A stretch of DNA of 64,000 nt from the NCBI RefSeq assembly GCF_052857255.1, contig NC_135498.1:115010634-115074633 (forward strand). Direction: 5' to 3'. The notes beneath the pieces are model-generated. The model saw nothing but the letters and a program-made list of their open reading frames with translations. It was not told the origin of the DNA and ran no database searches. This DNA is from Amblyomma americanum. Its lineage: Eukaryota > Arthropoda > Arachnida > Ixodida > Ixodidae. Positions 31,736-42,742 of this stretch are shown one piece after another. The stretch's first letter is position 1. Each line of letters opens with the position of its first letter. A program made the position numbers and the translations under genes.

Positions 31736-34700
31736 GTGTTCAGTGACTGGCTTGTTGAGAACTTACCAAGATTCTCTGAGTATGTACAGCCTGCACATCA
31801 AGGGAAAGCTCTTCCTGAACTGATGTATAAGAGCCAGTGCCGCCAGCTTCGTGCAGAAGTCTCGTTGTTTCTTGAGTGAGTTACTTATTTCTTCTTTTTT
31901 AGCATACTTAATATTATGTTGTTTGGCTGCGTCTTGGAATTTTACTTAATTTTCTTTTCTGAAGTGAAACGGGCTGCATAGACAGTAGGAACAGAGCAGA
32001 ACGACGGTGGAAGTATAAAGCCCTTGGAGATGCCTTTGTGAAGAAATATCCGAATTGCAAATGGGAGGCTCCTAAGCCAGGCACTAGGACTGAGCTCACA
32101 AGAAATGCTATTCACGTAAGTACGTCATGATATATTTATTTAGACTTTTTTAAAAAATATACGCGCATGATGCTGAGGGCAAATACATATGTTTATTAAT
32201 GAACGCATTGTACTGGACATGAAGTGATAGCAACGAGAAAAAAAGGAAATTAGGTGGAGTGGTCGCAGCATAAAATGTGATATAAGATGGAATAGAACAG
32301 CACAAGGAAGTTTCGTTTAAAATCAGTGGCACAAACGTCTGTGATGGAATCCAAGATGTAAACACGTTTAGACAATGAGATGAGACAATGAGAAATTATT
32401 TTGCTCCTGGCGGATTCTTTAAGCACACAGTACACTGTATTAAAGGGAAGCTGAAACGGTTTTCAAATTGCATGAAACGCTGTGGTTGGGAAGAAAGGAC
32501 ATTGAAAATCATGTGTAATTTTTTTTTCCGAATCTGTCGGCAAAAAGAGCTCCAATCGCTTCTTAAAAACGCGCCGCCGGCACGCCCTCGTCGCTTCCGG
32601 AAGCGCCGGGTGAGAGGACGGCAGAGAGAGAGAGAACTGGCGGAAGTGACGCCATTCACGGAGAGTCGGCCGACCGTCCGGCTCCGCTTGCTTCGCGGCG
32701 GCCCGCGCTTTAGCGAAACACAGATGAACGTAATCTTCTGCCAGTGCCGTTTATTTTCTCTGGTTCGGGCGTTCTGTGTAATGCTTGAAGCCTGTACATA
32801 AACCAGTTTTGGCATGATAGTTCTTTCGAACAGCGCTGAGCACACAGCTTGGTAGAATCCGTCGGTTGTTCTCCCTCAGCCTCTTGATTGTTAACCAGAC
32901 AATCTGGTGGTACGCAGCATGCCAAAACTGCCTGCACAAAATATGTGCATCAATATTTCTCTTTTAGTTATATTACTTTATTGCCTGTTTGTAAACTCTT
33001 CGCCTTTTCCAGCTGGTTCACATCTATGCTGAGCCAAGGCCACTTCCAGCACTGTCTTTGAGGCACACAGTCTTGAACTCTTTTGAGCTGGTTATGCAAT
33101 GTGTGCCTTTTTGCTTTTTTCTGATTGCTTGCTCCTCGTGGCAGCACAAGCAACTCTCTTAATCTTTCATCAGCGCTCAGCACATGCAGATGCATCTAAC
33201 TGAACGAAAAACCGATTATATAAGCCTAACATACTTGATCAACGCAAACATTTGCATTCATGAGCGCTTGGTCATGGTTGAAGATCGACAATGGCGCCAG
33301 AATTCATGCTAATTTGTCCTTGAGTCATAACAGCGAAGTTGTCGTGCCGCGGTACTCATACATATATATCATCTACAAGTAATTCTGCTCGTTATCTCGA
33401 TACGCTACAGCAGCACCTATATCTCGCAGCAACTAGTTTTGATGAGCAGCGCTGCGAGCTCTGAAACGCAGCCATAATTATTTTTCAAAGCGTGTTCAGC
33501 ATGCAAAAAAACAACAGCGTACGGGGAAAGTGCAGAAGTTTCTTGACATAACCGTAGCCCGAACATGCGACAGAAGGAATAGCGCGCACGAGAGCTTCCT
33601 CCCGGTCGCCTCGTCTCTTCGCGCTGCAGTACAGCAGTGAACCCACTCCAACTCATCCAGTTTGGCATTCTTTTGTACTTCTAAAAAGCCTTCGGGAGTA
33701 ATTGGGCAAGGAACTATGAATAAATGAACAAACAAATGCTTTACCTCGCGCGACTCGTGTAAGCGTGCCGGTGATCTTAACTAAACCTTGTTTACAGGTG
33801 TTACGAGAAGTTGGTCGCCAGGCTTTTATGCAGCAGCGGTACACGTTTCGGCTCAATTTCCTTTTTTTTATGCCACTTGCATATGCACCTACATAAAAGG
33901 TATGAACGCGCATGCACCTACGAAAATCATACGTAACAGTCGAGATTTCGTTTACGTACGTGTTACCATGGTAGGAAGTGAAAGGCCCATACTGGGTTAA
34001 CAAAATTTCCGCCTTGCAGGCGCCGCCATGCAGTCGCTTCTCTATTACTTAGCTTCTTATCCGGCGGTCGCACCAGTTTTCTGTTTAGTCTGTAGTTCTC
34101 AACGATTTCAGAATAGGTTTGCGCGCGCTCGTGCAGGTTCTGACAGTCCGGTGGTTCCACAGTTACCCGGAAGCAGAGAATATGGGATTGCGCTGGCCAC
34201 CCCGGAGTCGAGGAAGATATTGAGAGCAGTCTAGCATAGAATGCTGGGAAGCCCTGCTGCGCAGCGAACAACCCACTCAGCAGGAACTAGTCAATGCGCC
34301 TGGAGTTTGAGGCCGCAAAGAGATAAAATCTCTGTTAGCCTTTTGTCGCGGAGCCTCCGGCACCCGCCCTCGACGCCTGCGTGCCCAGGGCGGTGAGTAG
34401 TAGGGGGTCTCCATATCCGGTGGAAATAAAAGCTGTCATCCATCAATTCATCCATCCAGTCGAGATTTTCAACACGTGAAAATGTCGCCACTTGACTTTC
34501 GCTGCCGGCGCACTCCACCGCGTCGTTGGTTCCGCCGTTTTCTGAAGCTGCTGATGGCTCGAACATGTATAATGAGTGTCCAAACTGTTCAACACAGCTT
34601 GAATTATCCATAATTTCCTAAACGTAGTCCTTAAAAGCCAGCTGAAGCAACGCGCTACGCAGCAACGCCGTCGCTGCCGGCCGGACAACCCCATGGATGA

Positions 34701-36345
34701 CGTCACAACGGTCTCGGCCAATCGCGGGAAAGAGCTGCGTTCGCTCGGCGCCCTGAGGCGATGGGGCGCATTTTCTTCTAAAAAACAACTCTTTGCGTTT
34801 ATTGCCGCTCTTTTCGAATCAGTTATTCTTTTCAGCGGACTAGAAGCTATAAAATGACGTAGGTAACTCGTTTTTTTTGAAAAGTGCTTCAGCTTCTCTT
34901 TAAGCTCCATTTCCTTGTGCTTGACCATATACTGAAATAGGTTGCACCATATTGTTATTGATGTTGTTTTGTGGTCTTATAAATGTTTTGCACACAGTGT
35001 CTTCATACGTAGACTATCACTTCTGCGAAACATCCAGCGGCACCGCCAGCAAAAAATATTCCTTTGTGGAAGAAACCAGCCCAGAGGTCACAAAGGAGAT
35101 GGCGGTAGCAGAGTTACAGGTGGGCTGAAAATTTTGAATTTCAAATGTCACAATTACTGACAAGTGACGTTTGCATTTTATGCCAGGGGGGCCTTATTAT
35201 ATGTTATTGTTTTTATGTTTAGTTATTGGCTTCGGACACCTTAAGCGGCGTGACCTACAACACTGAGAGGGTCATGTGCCTCCTTAAAGTTTCCTTCCAA
35301 GACCGCTGCCAGCACTATGTTGACCCTTTGCCAAGTTATTCCTTGGTAGAAGATACAGTAAGCATAAAATTATTTTATATCGGCCTAAATTGTAGCAAAA
35401 GTTCTCAGTAAAGCATTGCTTCTCAGCAGTGTTGCATAGAAAATTTTAAAATCCAGGCATGGAAAAATTGAATTTGTCATTTTCTATTGAGGGCAGCCCA
35501 TATCACAGTATATTTTGCTTGCTGTCAAGCTTTAGAAAAATAACTCATCTCCCAGGAGCTATGCACTGAAGTGAAAAAGGCCGCTTTTTCTGATTTTTTT
35601 TCTACACAGCTTTGTGTTGAGGTAAAACTGCATTTTGGAAGCACAGTGGATGAACTTGGAAGTGAGGCTTAAGAAAGCTGAGCAAGTTTTCTCGGAGAAA
35701 CAAGGCCAGGACACCTCACTGGTGGAGATTTCACGTCATTTGCAAAGTTCCATGTGTCACTTTTTCATTACGGAGGTAAGTTAAGAAATTCCGTCGTAGC
35801 TCTGCATGACTGTTCTCAATAAGAGGTCCCAACTGAGCATGTTTATAAGTTTTCATGTATGAAGCGCAGCGTGAAATATACACGTCGGTGAAAAGAATAC
35901 CATAAATACTAACTTTCAAGTGAACATTAATTTTGAAACAAAAGTATGTGAAGTTCTACACGCATCAATTACACATAAGTAAAAATCTTGCAGACAGGCG
36001 CAAGTTGCTTTGCAAATACAGGGTTTGTGTGAGTTCTTGAAAACCGTTATATATATATATATAATGCTTCCAAGGGCGTTGAGATTCCTGGAATTTATCT
36101 GTGGCCCTTGAAAAGCCATGAATTTATGGTGTGTTGAAGGAAGCACCCAAGAAAAACCTCTTGCACTCGCTAAATTGTTTCTTTTAGACAAAAATATTGG
36201 TGTTCTGGATAATTCCACAGGCAGTATTGGAGCAGAGAGTTTAATCTGTGCGACACTGACTCATTCCACCTCTGAGCAACTGAGAGTCGGAAATGAGTGC
36301 ATATGTGTGTATGTATTCACACGTATTTGTACGAATTGTTTGTAG
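31736..36345 (+). CDS. Multi-exon open region with SAMD3-like features, continuation of the locus
   Basis: Exons with splice-like borders: 31736-31875 (AG/ and /GTGAGT), 31965-32115 (/GTAAGT), 34998-35119 (CACACAG/ and /GTGGGC), 35223-35357 (/GTAAGC), 35610 onward (TTCTACACAG/, stop at 35670-35672 or, in another frame, donor GTAAGT at 35776), and perhaps 36118-36345. The first two join in phase (FL-D-ETGCIDSRNRAERRW). 35119/35223 also join in phase (AVAELQ-LLASDT). The join 32115 to 34998 leaves a wrong phase, so an exon is missing or broken. RRWKYKALGDAFVKKYPNCKWE and ERVMCLLKVSFQDRCQHYV resemble blocks of SAMD3-like proteins. Function unknown. Confidence 0.45.
32440..34903. mobile_element. 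2.46-kb TTAA-flanked terminal-inverted-repeat element in the large intron
   Basis: The left end reads TTAAAGGGAAGCTGAAACGG then TTTTCAAA (32440-32467). The right end, reverse-complemented from 34903, reads TTAAAGAGAAGCTGAAGCAC then TTTTCAAA, i.e. 24 of 28 identical. TTAA at both outer ends fits a piggyBac- or Kolobok-type target. No transposase frame is seen inside; frames of 100-160 codons on both strands lack motifs. The element is large for a MITE and may contain nested insertions (AATAAA-bearing segment near 34424). Confidence 0.65.
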
Positions 36346-36464
36346 CCGATTCTTTTTGGCCATTTGTTATACACCTTTGAGGAGAAATTATTTTATGAAC
36401 ATCTTGATCAGCTACGTTATGTCATGATTGTTGCTGTTTTAGAGCAGCTTCTGTAAGCTGCTAA

Positions 36465-36475
36465 TCAATAAATTG
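36465..36475 (+). promoter_or_regulatory. Candidate polyadenylation signal (AATAAA)
   Basis: CAATAAATTG about 120 bp after the last candidate exon of the plus-strand locus. Position fits, but such hexamers are frequent in AT-rich DNA. Confidence 0.25.
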
Positions 36476-36715
36476 CTCATAGCTTAACCGTAAGTTTGGG
36501 TAGTGATGATATTTCTCTATTTATGTGATGAGATTACGAACAGCTGATCCAGCTAGCAACAGGCTATCAGTAGTAATGCACACAAATGCCTGCAGTTATC
36601 TAGTGATTTTTACGACTGCACTAAAAACAGCATTTTTTCTCAGCACCTCAGCCTGATGGTGGCTAGATGGTTCATCACTATAGCAGAGTTGAAAGCGTTA
36701 AAAACACGTACACGG

Positions 36716-36755
36716 CAGGAGACACGGACGAGTGCTTGTCCGTGTCTCCTGCTAT
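36716..36755. repeat. Perfect hairpin, 13-15 bp stem
   Basis: AGGAGACACGGAC and GTCCGTGTCTCCT are exact inverted copies separated by 8 nt (GAGTGCTT). The pairing extends 2 bp outward. It may be a MITE relic. Confidence 0.75.
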
Positions 36756-37286
36756 GTGCGACCTTTTAATGGTTTCAACATTTTGCACAGCAATAAGGTA
36801 CGACTGTCTTTGAAAGACTGCTTAGAAAAAGGATCAAGGCCTTTACAACGTCCCTGGTGAGCTTAAATGAAAAGAACTGGAACTTTCATGACTGCATAGA
36901 CTAAAAAAGCAGATTCGTTTAATGATTTTCAGTGGTAGAACTTTCATATGCAAAGAAGGGCACATTTGTGCTCTATGAAAAAGCCTGCTTCGATAAGTTG
37001 CCCGATTCTTTTGTCCTTGAAAAAATGTGCACAATGCCTTGAAAATCTATGAAAACCCTTGAACAATTTTTCTCTGAACACATCCTGCATGAAACCTGCA
37101 GATGCTTTCAAAAGTGTGCAGATCATGAAAAATGACTTAGGATAGAAAAAGGAAAAAAAAACAAGTGAAGGCCGTATTTTTTCTCACAATCTAGAAAAGA
37201 TATCTCTTTTTCGTCAAGGAGTAAGGAGAGCATAAACATAGTGCAAAGAAAATATAGAGCAAACCACTGCATTCAGTTAATACAGC
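36756..37286. other. Spacer up to the gypsy insertion
   Basis: AT-rich with no gene, ending at the target site CAGC (37283-37286). Confidence 0.5.
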
Positions 37287-37554
37287 TGTAATAAGAATAC
37301 AGCGCACTACTAATACAGCACACACAGCACACCACAGCACAGCACAGTAATAAGAGCACAGCACAGTAATAAGCACAGCGTCACGAACAACCAGCCGAAC
37401 CGTCCAGGCACAGAACAGAGACCGCGTTCAGTCCAGAGCACACACGAGCGACCGAGCGTTCGGCGCTCGAGCTTCGCAATGTTCGGCGCTTTTCGTCGTC
37501 TTCTTCGTTGAGCGCCAGCCTCTGAAAATTCTAAAGCCCGTGTCCAGCCTTACA
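37287..37554 (-). repeat. 3' LTR of the full-length gypsy G1 copy
   Basis: 268 bp, TGTAATAAGAATACAGCG to TCCAGCCTTACA. It contains imperfect repeats of GCACAGTAATAAGA. The polypurine tract is on the minus strand beside it (rc of ATTCCCCCCGGG at 37555-37566). Confidence 0.92.
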
Positions 37555-37589
37555 ATTCCCCCCGGGCGAAAGGGCGCCATCCTGGCGGC

Positions 37590-38581
37590 CTAGGGCAATG
37601 TGACGACGGCGGGGTCGTAGTAAGGTTTGAGGCGGGTCGTGTGGACAATTTCGCGGCCTCGGCGGCGATGATCAGGGGATGGCCTAAGGCGTTCGATGAG
37701 GTAATTGACGGGCGATGTCTGCTGAAGAATACGGTAGTGTCCCTGGTACTTGCTAACAAGTTTGGAGGAAAGGCTGGGACCTGAGTAGGGTACCCAGAGC
37801 CAGACCAAAAAGTCAAGAAGGTAAGCGGGAGGAAGTGCAGGGGATCACGGGTGCTTTTCTGCTGCTGCTGGGCATGAGAAGTGAACGACCGGGCAAGCTG
37901 TTGGTATTCTTCGGCATAAATTGCGGCTTGAGAAAGAGTTCTAAATTCGGAAGCATCAGGGCGGTAATGTAGAATGGTGTCCATTGTGCAAGAAGGCTCA
38001 CGGCCGTACAGGAGAAAGCACGGAGAGAATCCGGTGGTAGCTTGAGCAGCGGAGTTATAAGCGTATGTGACAAAAGGAAGAACGCGGTCCCAGTTACAAT
38101 GGTCAGAAGCAACATACATGGCCAGCATGTCGCCGTGGGTGCGATTAAAACGCTCAACCATGCCATTTGTCTGGGGATGGTAGGCGGAGCTGGTGCGGTC
38201 AACAACGTTGCATTCCTGAAGAAGACCTTCTACAACTTCTGAGAGGAAGGCCGGACCTCTATCACTGAGCAGCTCTTTGGGCGCACCATGGTGAAGAAAT
38301 GATGCGATGGAGAATGAAGGACGCAATGACGTGGGCTGTAGCGGATGGTAAAGGCGATGTTTCAGCGTAACGTGTAAGGTGGTCGATGGCAACGATGATC
38401 CAGCGGTTCCCGGTTGATGTGCTGGGAAGAGGGCCGTAGAGGTCGATGCCAACACGCTCGAAGAGCTGTACTGGGCAAGGCAGCGGCTGCATAGGAGCGG
38501 CGGGTCGGCGAGGTGGATGTTTTCGTCGCTGGCATGTGGTGCAGGACTGAACGAACTGGCGGACGTAACGGGCCATCCCAC
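37590..38581 (-). pseudogene. Integrase, gypsy G1 full-length copy
   Basis: Frames 38262-38576 and 37550-38581 together cover it. The HHCC finger end is CTTCQRRK with its histidines just upstream of two stops near 38600. First catalytic Asp is in GIDLYGPLP, second in SDRGPAFLSEVVE, and Glu in NGMVERFNRTHGD. The chain leaves frame near 38270 and again near 37820, where the 37590-37808 frame carries the C-terminal GHYRIL and TRLKPYYDPAVV. All three catalytic residues are preserved. Confidence 0.9.
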
Positions 38582-39020
38582 GCCAGTAGTACCGCTATCA
38601 TAGACGGGTGAAAATCTTCAAGAATCCGGCATGGGCACACTGGGGATCATCGTGGTAGGAAGAGCAAATGAAGGAGCGCAGATGTGTCGGGATGACGAGA
38701 AACCACTTGCGACCATCGGGGAGATAGTAGCGGCGGTAAAGAAGCTCGTCTCGGATGGCGAAATGGTGGGACTGACGACGGAGAGCACGGGAAGGAGATC
38801 AAGACGATTGGCCAGATAGGAGATCAAAAAGGCAAGTGATCCACGGGTCTTTGCGTTGCTCGGAAGCCATATCAGCTAACTGAAACTTGAAAGAAGACAA
38901 GGCGGATATACAAGGCGCTGCCTGAGATGGTACAGGGGAACGTGAGAGGGCATCAACATCGGCATGTTTGCGGCCGGAACGATAGATAACGCCAATGTCG
39001 TACTCTTGGAGTCGCAGAGC
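38582..39020 (-). pseudogene. RNase H-integrase linker, gypsy G1 full-length copy
   Basis: It continues the pol frame after the nonsense codon at 39021 (ALRLQE), then a poorly conserved linker and the integrase zinc-finger start. Stops near 38600 interrupt it. Confidence 0.7.
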
Positions 39021-40124
39021 CTATCGCGCCAGTCGGCAAGAGGGATCTTTCAAAGAGGACAGCCAGCAGAGGGCGTGGTGATCGGTGACATCAAAAAGAC
39101 GCCCATACAGGTAGGGGCGAAATTTTACGATCGCCCAAAGGATGGCTAAACACTCCTTCTCGGTGACAGAATAGTTGGCTTCAGCTTTTGTGAGTCTCCG
39201 GCTAGCGTAAACGACAACGTATTCGTCAAAGCCTTGCTTGCGTTGAGCGAGTACGGCACCGAGGCCTACGCCACTGGCATCGGTGTGGAGCTCCGTCGGA
39301 GAACGAGGGTCGAAGTGACGCAGAATTGGTGGAGTGGGGAGGAGGCGACGGAGTGTCGTAAACGCTTCATCACAGGCTGGCGACCAGGCCGAAAGGTCGT
39401 GGGTGGAAAGGAGCTTGTTCAGGTGGTCGACGATAGTGGCAATATTGCGGACAAAGCGGCGGAAGTAGGAGCAGAGGCCGACGAAGCTGCGGAGGTCTTT
39501 TACAGAAGTGGGCTTTGGAAATTCGGCCACAGCTCGCAACTTGGCCGTGTCCGGGAGAATGGCATCCTTCGATACGACATGACCGAGAATGGTGAGCTGC
39601 CGAGCTCCGAAGCGGCACTTTTTCAAATTAAGTTGGAGGCCAGCGCCGGCCAGGCAGCGAAGAACAGTCTCGAGGCGCTGGAGGTGAGACGGAAAGTCCG
39701 GGGAAAAGATTACAACGTCGTCTAGATAACAAAGGCATGTGTGCCATTTGAGCCCTCGGAGTATGTTGTCCATCATGCACGCGAATGTGGCGGGTGCATT
39801 GCAGAGGCCGAAAGGCATGACATTAAATTCATAGAGCCCGTCGGGTGTGACGAATGCAGTTTTCGGGAGATCGGCTTCCGCCATCGACACCTGCCAGTAA
39901 CCGGAGCGCAAGTGCAATGAAGGAAATAACTCAGAGCCCTGCAGGCAGTCAAGGGCATCATCGATACGGGGGAGAGAGTAAACGTCCTTGCTTGTAATCT
40001 TATTCAGACGAAGGTAGTGCACGCATAAACGGATGGAACAGTCTTTTTTCTTGACCAGAACCACGAGCGATGCCCACGGGCTGTGCGACGGCTGTATCAC
40101 GTGACGCTGGAGCATGTCGGTCAC
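39021..40124 (-). pseudogene. pol: Reverse transcriptase and RNase H, gypsy G1 full-length copy
   Basis: A 367-codon frame. RT blocks: [38 protein letters not shown], and catalytic [13 protein letters not shown], intact. The connection and RNase H follow ([38 protein letters not shown]). The frame ends in LAR-stop where the other copy has LARW, a TGG-to-TAG change. Upstream it is in phase with the protease frame (40155-40952) across a single TAA, so protease and pol were one polyprotein. Confidence 0.92.
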
Positions 40125-40154
40125 CTGGGCGTCAATGATGCTGCGCTCAGCGGC

Positions 40155-41160
40155 TTACACGCGGTACGGATGTTGGCGCAGAGGGGCATGGGTTCCAGTG
40201 TCAATACTGTGGGTAACGGTGGTGGTGCGGCCCAAGGAAGGTTGCTGGTAGTCAAACGAAGCTTGTAAACGCTGCAGAACTGCTACGAGCTGGGCGCGTT
40301 GGGTAGACGTCAGGGCGGCGTCGACGGAACGGTGAAAAGTATCTACAGACGACTGTTTCATGATGGGAAGAGGCGTAATGGCGCTGACGTGAAGGCCGGC
40401 CGCGCTACCGACGAGGGGGTATGCGGAGGCGGGATCGAGAACGGCAACGCTACCAAGCGATTGGCCACGGAGTAAAGTGGTAGGGCAGGAGAACGGGTTG
40501 GCCACATAAATAGCGCGTGAGCCAAGAACAATTGTCAGCACTGCATGAGGCAGCAAAACAGACTTCTGGTCAGCGCACCGTAAAAAGGGTGTATAAGTCA
40601 CTGTTGCATCTGAGAGCGCAGCACAAGAAAGAGGCACCAGCACTGAAGAGAAAGTTGGAACGTCTGTGTCCTCTGAGACGACAATAGTAGCAGCAGCAGC
40701 ACCGGTTACATCCAAGGGGGCGTCACTGTAGGGCGACAAGTCAAGCTGAGCTCGGGCGCAATCAATAACGGCGTGATGTGAGGAGGGGAAGTCCCAGCCA
40801 AGGATAACCTCGTGAGAGGAACGGGCGAGGACGATGAACTCGATTGTGCAGAGAACGTTCTCGATGAGCAGGCGGGCGGTGCAGGCGGCTAACGGTCGGA
40901 TGTCCTGAGCGCTGGCCGTCCGGAGAGAAACGGGAGGAAGGGGTGTCATCACTTTTTTGAGTCTGCGACAGAGGGTGTGACTGAGAACTGAAACGGCTGC
41001 GCCAGTGTCAACAAGTGCTTCGACGGCGACTCCTTCAACGAAAACGGTAATAATATTGGCAGACGCAGAAACAGGTCTTGAGTGAGCCGCTGGTGACGCA
41101 GTTCTTGCCTCCAGAACTGCGGTGGTTAGTTTTCCGCGTGGACGGCGGGTTGGCGAAGGA
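40155..41160 (-). pseudogene. Aspartic protease region, gypsy G1 full-length copy
   Basis: The reading starts near PRGKLTTAVLEA, then ALVDTGAAVSVLS (catalytic D-T-G), then EVILGWDF, the second conserved retropepsin block (hxxLGxDF). It continues to HPYRV-stop at 40155. Unlike the degenerate copy, the DTG box is canonical. The frame differs from gag by an indel near 41170-41190. Confidence 0.88.
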
Positions 41161-41266
41161 GCATTGGGGAACGGGAACGACGGCCAGGAGACGACGAGCG
41201 GTGGGAGCGGGGATGGTAACTAGGAGAAGAAGAATCCGGAGGCGGCAAGTGTGACGCAGGCGAGGA

Positions 41267-42364
41267 CTACGGCGGAAGGTCGTACGTCGGCTCACGCCTA
41301 TAATCGTAGGGACGGTGGTCACGACTGCGACACAAACGAGCAACGTGACCAGCGACGCCACAGGCGTAGCAAATAGGGCGGTTGTCTTGTGTGCGCCAGG
41401 GGCTGAGTGGCTGCGGCTGTGATCGGGGGCGGGCAACCGGACGGTAAGGTGGGGTCGAAGGTCGCGGGGGTTCTAACTGCCGGGTAGGTGGCCTGTAGAC
41501 AGGGGCAGCAGGTGAGGGCCGCGACCGCACCACGGCATCGGCGTACGTAAGAGGAGCCGCGATCAGGAGTGGCGGAGAAGGAGGTGGCAGGACTTCAGCG
41601 ACCTGCTCCTCAATAACACGCTGTAGGTTGGGAGTGAGCGACGGCGCAGGCGTAGGCGGGCAGATAGACAAAGATAGCTGGCGTGCGACTTCCTCACGTA
41701 CAAACTGCTGGATGCTCTGGAGGAGCGACTGTTGGTCCAGAGCCCCGTCCCCTGGCAAAGCCAAGCTGCAAAGTGCGGCCTCCTGTAAGCCTGCGCGCCG
41801 GGTACAAAGGCGTTGTTTGCGCAGCTCATCGAAGCTTTGGCAGTAGCCGATGACACCGGAGACAGTCTGGGGATCTTTCTCGACGACCATCTGGAAGGCA
41901 TCATCCTCAATGCCTTTCATAATGTGTCTGATCTTGTCGGCCTCGCTGATAGAAGGGTTGACACGCTTGCAGAGGTCGACGACATCTTCTATATAACTGG
42001 GGAAGTTTTCACCGGTTTGCTGGGCCCGACATCGCAAGCGTTGCTCGGCTCGAAGCTTTCGCACGGCAGGACTGCCAAAGACTTCTGTTAGACTGGTTTT
42101 TAGAGCTGCCCAGCTTGAGATGTCAGCCTCGTGGTTTCGAAACCAGAGATTGGCTACGTCGCTCAGATAAAAGATAACGCTTGTGAGCTTGGCGCTATCG
42201 TCCCACTTGTTGTATGCGCTTACGCGTTCATAGGAGGCCAATCAATCCTCCACATCCGTGTCATGTGTGTCGCTGAAGATGGTCGGGTCACGCTGCCGCG
42301 CGGCGCCGGAACAGAAGTCAGCCGACGGAAGCGGTGAAGCGGTTTGGGTGACGGTCTCAGGCAT
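41267..42364 (-). pseudogene. gag: Gag with CCHC zinc knuckle, gypsy G1 full-length copy
   Basis: The likely start is ATG at 42364 (MPETVTQTAS), with a Trp-to-stop at about 42244. The frame 41267-42241 holds the retrotransposon gag core (YNKWDDSAKL, ANLWFRNHEADISSW, ENFPSYIEDVVDLC), a proline-rich linker and a knuckle, CYACGVAGHVARLC (CX2CX4HX4C). It stops at 41267 through one base change (TCG to TAG), judging from the degenerate copy. Gag would form particles and bind the RNA. Confidence 0.9.
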
Positions 42365-42432
42365 TGCAGAGGTGGTAGTCAATGCGCGGGTGCGAAGCTC
42401 CAGGGCGTGGGATCGTTGGCACCTCCACCACT

Positions 42433-42742
42433 TGTAATAAGAACACCGCACACTACTAATACAGCGCACACAGCACACCACAGCACAGCACAGTAATAAG
42501 AGCACAGCACAGTAATAAGAGCACAGCACAGTAATAAGCACAGCGTCACGAACAACCAGCCGAACCGTCCAGGCACAGAACAGAGACCGCGTTCAGTCCA
42601 GAGCACGCACGAGCGACCGAGCGTTCGGCGCTCGAGCTTCGGAGTGTTCGGCGCTTGAGCTTCGCGGTGTTCGGCGCTTCTCGTCGTCTTCTTCGTTGAG
42701 CGCCAGCCTCTGAAGATTCTAAAGCCCGTGTCCAGTCTTACA
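42433..42742 (-). repeat. 5' LTR of the full-length gypsy G1 copy
   Basis: 310 bp, 42 bp longer than the 3' LTR. The extra length comes from one more GCACAGTAATAAGA repeat and one more 'GTTCGGCGCTTGAGCTTCG' repeat. Few substitutions otherwise separate the two LTRs. TGGTGGAGGTGCC directly inside is the likely primer-binding site; I cannot name the tRNA. Confidence 0.92.

Larger units (their letters stand above)
37287..42742 (-). mobile_element. Ty3/gypsy element (family G1), full-length copy with target duplication
   Basis: The minus-strand element of 5,456 bp has LTRs at 42433-42742 (5') and 37287-37554 (3'), beginning TGTAA and ending TTACA on either strand. CAGC on both flanks (37283-37286 and 42743-42746) is a 4-bp target duplication, usual for Ty3/gypsy. 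Gag, protease, RT, RNase H and integrase follow in order. Defects: gag Trp-to-stop near 42244, Ser-to-stop at 41267, a frameshift near 41170-41190, Ser-to-stop at 40155, Trp-to-stop at 39021, stops near 38600, and frameshifts near 38270 and 37820. It is therefore a dead copy despite its complete structure. Confidence 0.95.

Noticed and set aside
32396..34928. Frames of 100-160 codons inside the TTAA element as a transposase
   Set aside because: No DDE/DDD motif order, frames overlap on both strands, and composition follows GC-rich patches.
36716..36755. microRNA precursor
   Set aside because: The stem is only 13-15 bp, too short for a miRNA precursor, and the flanks do not extend it.
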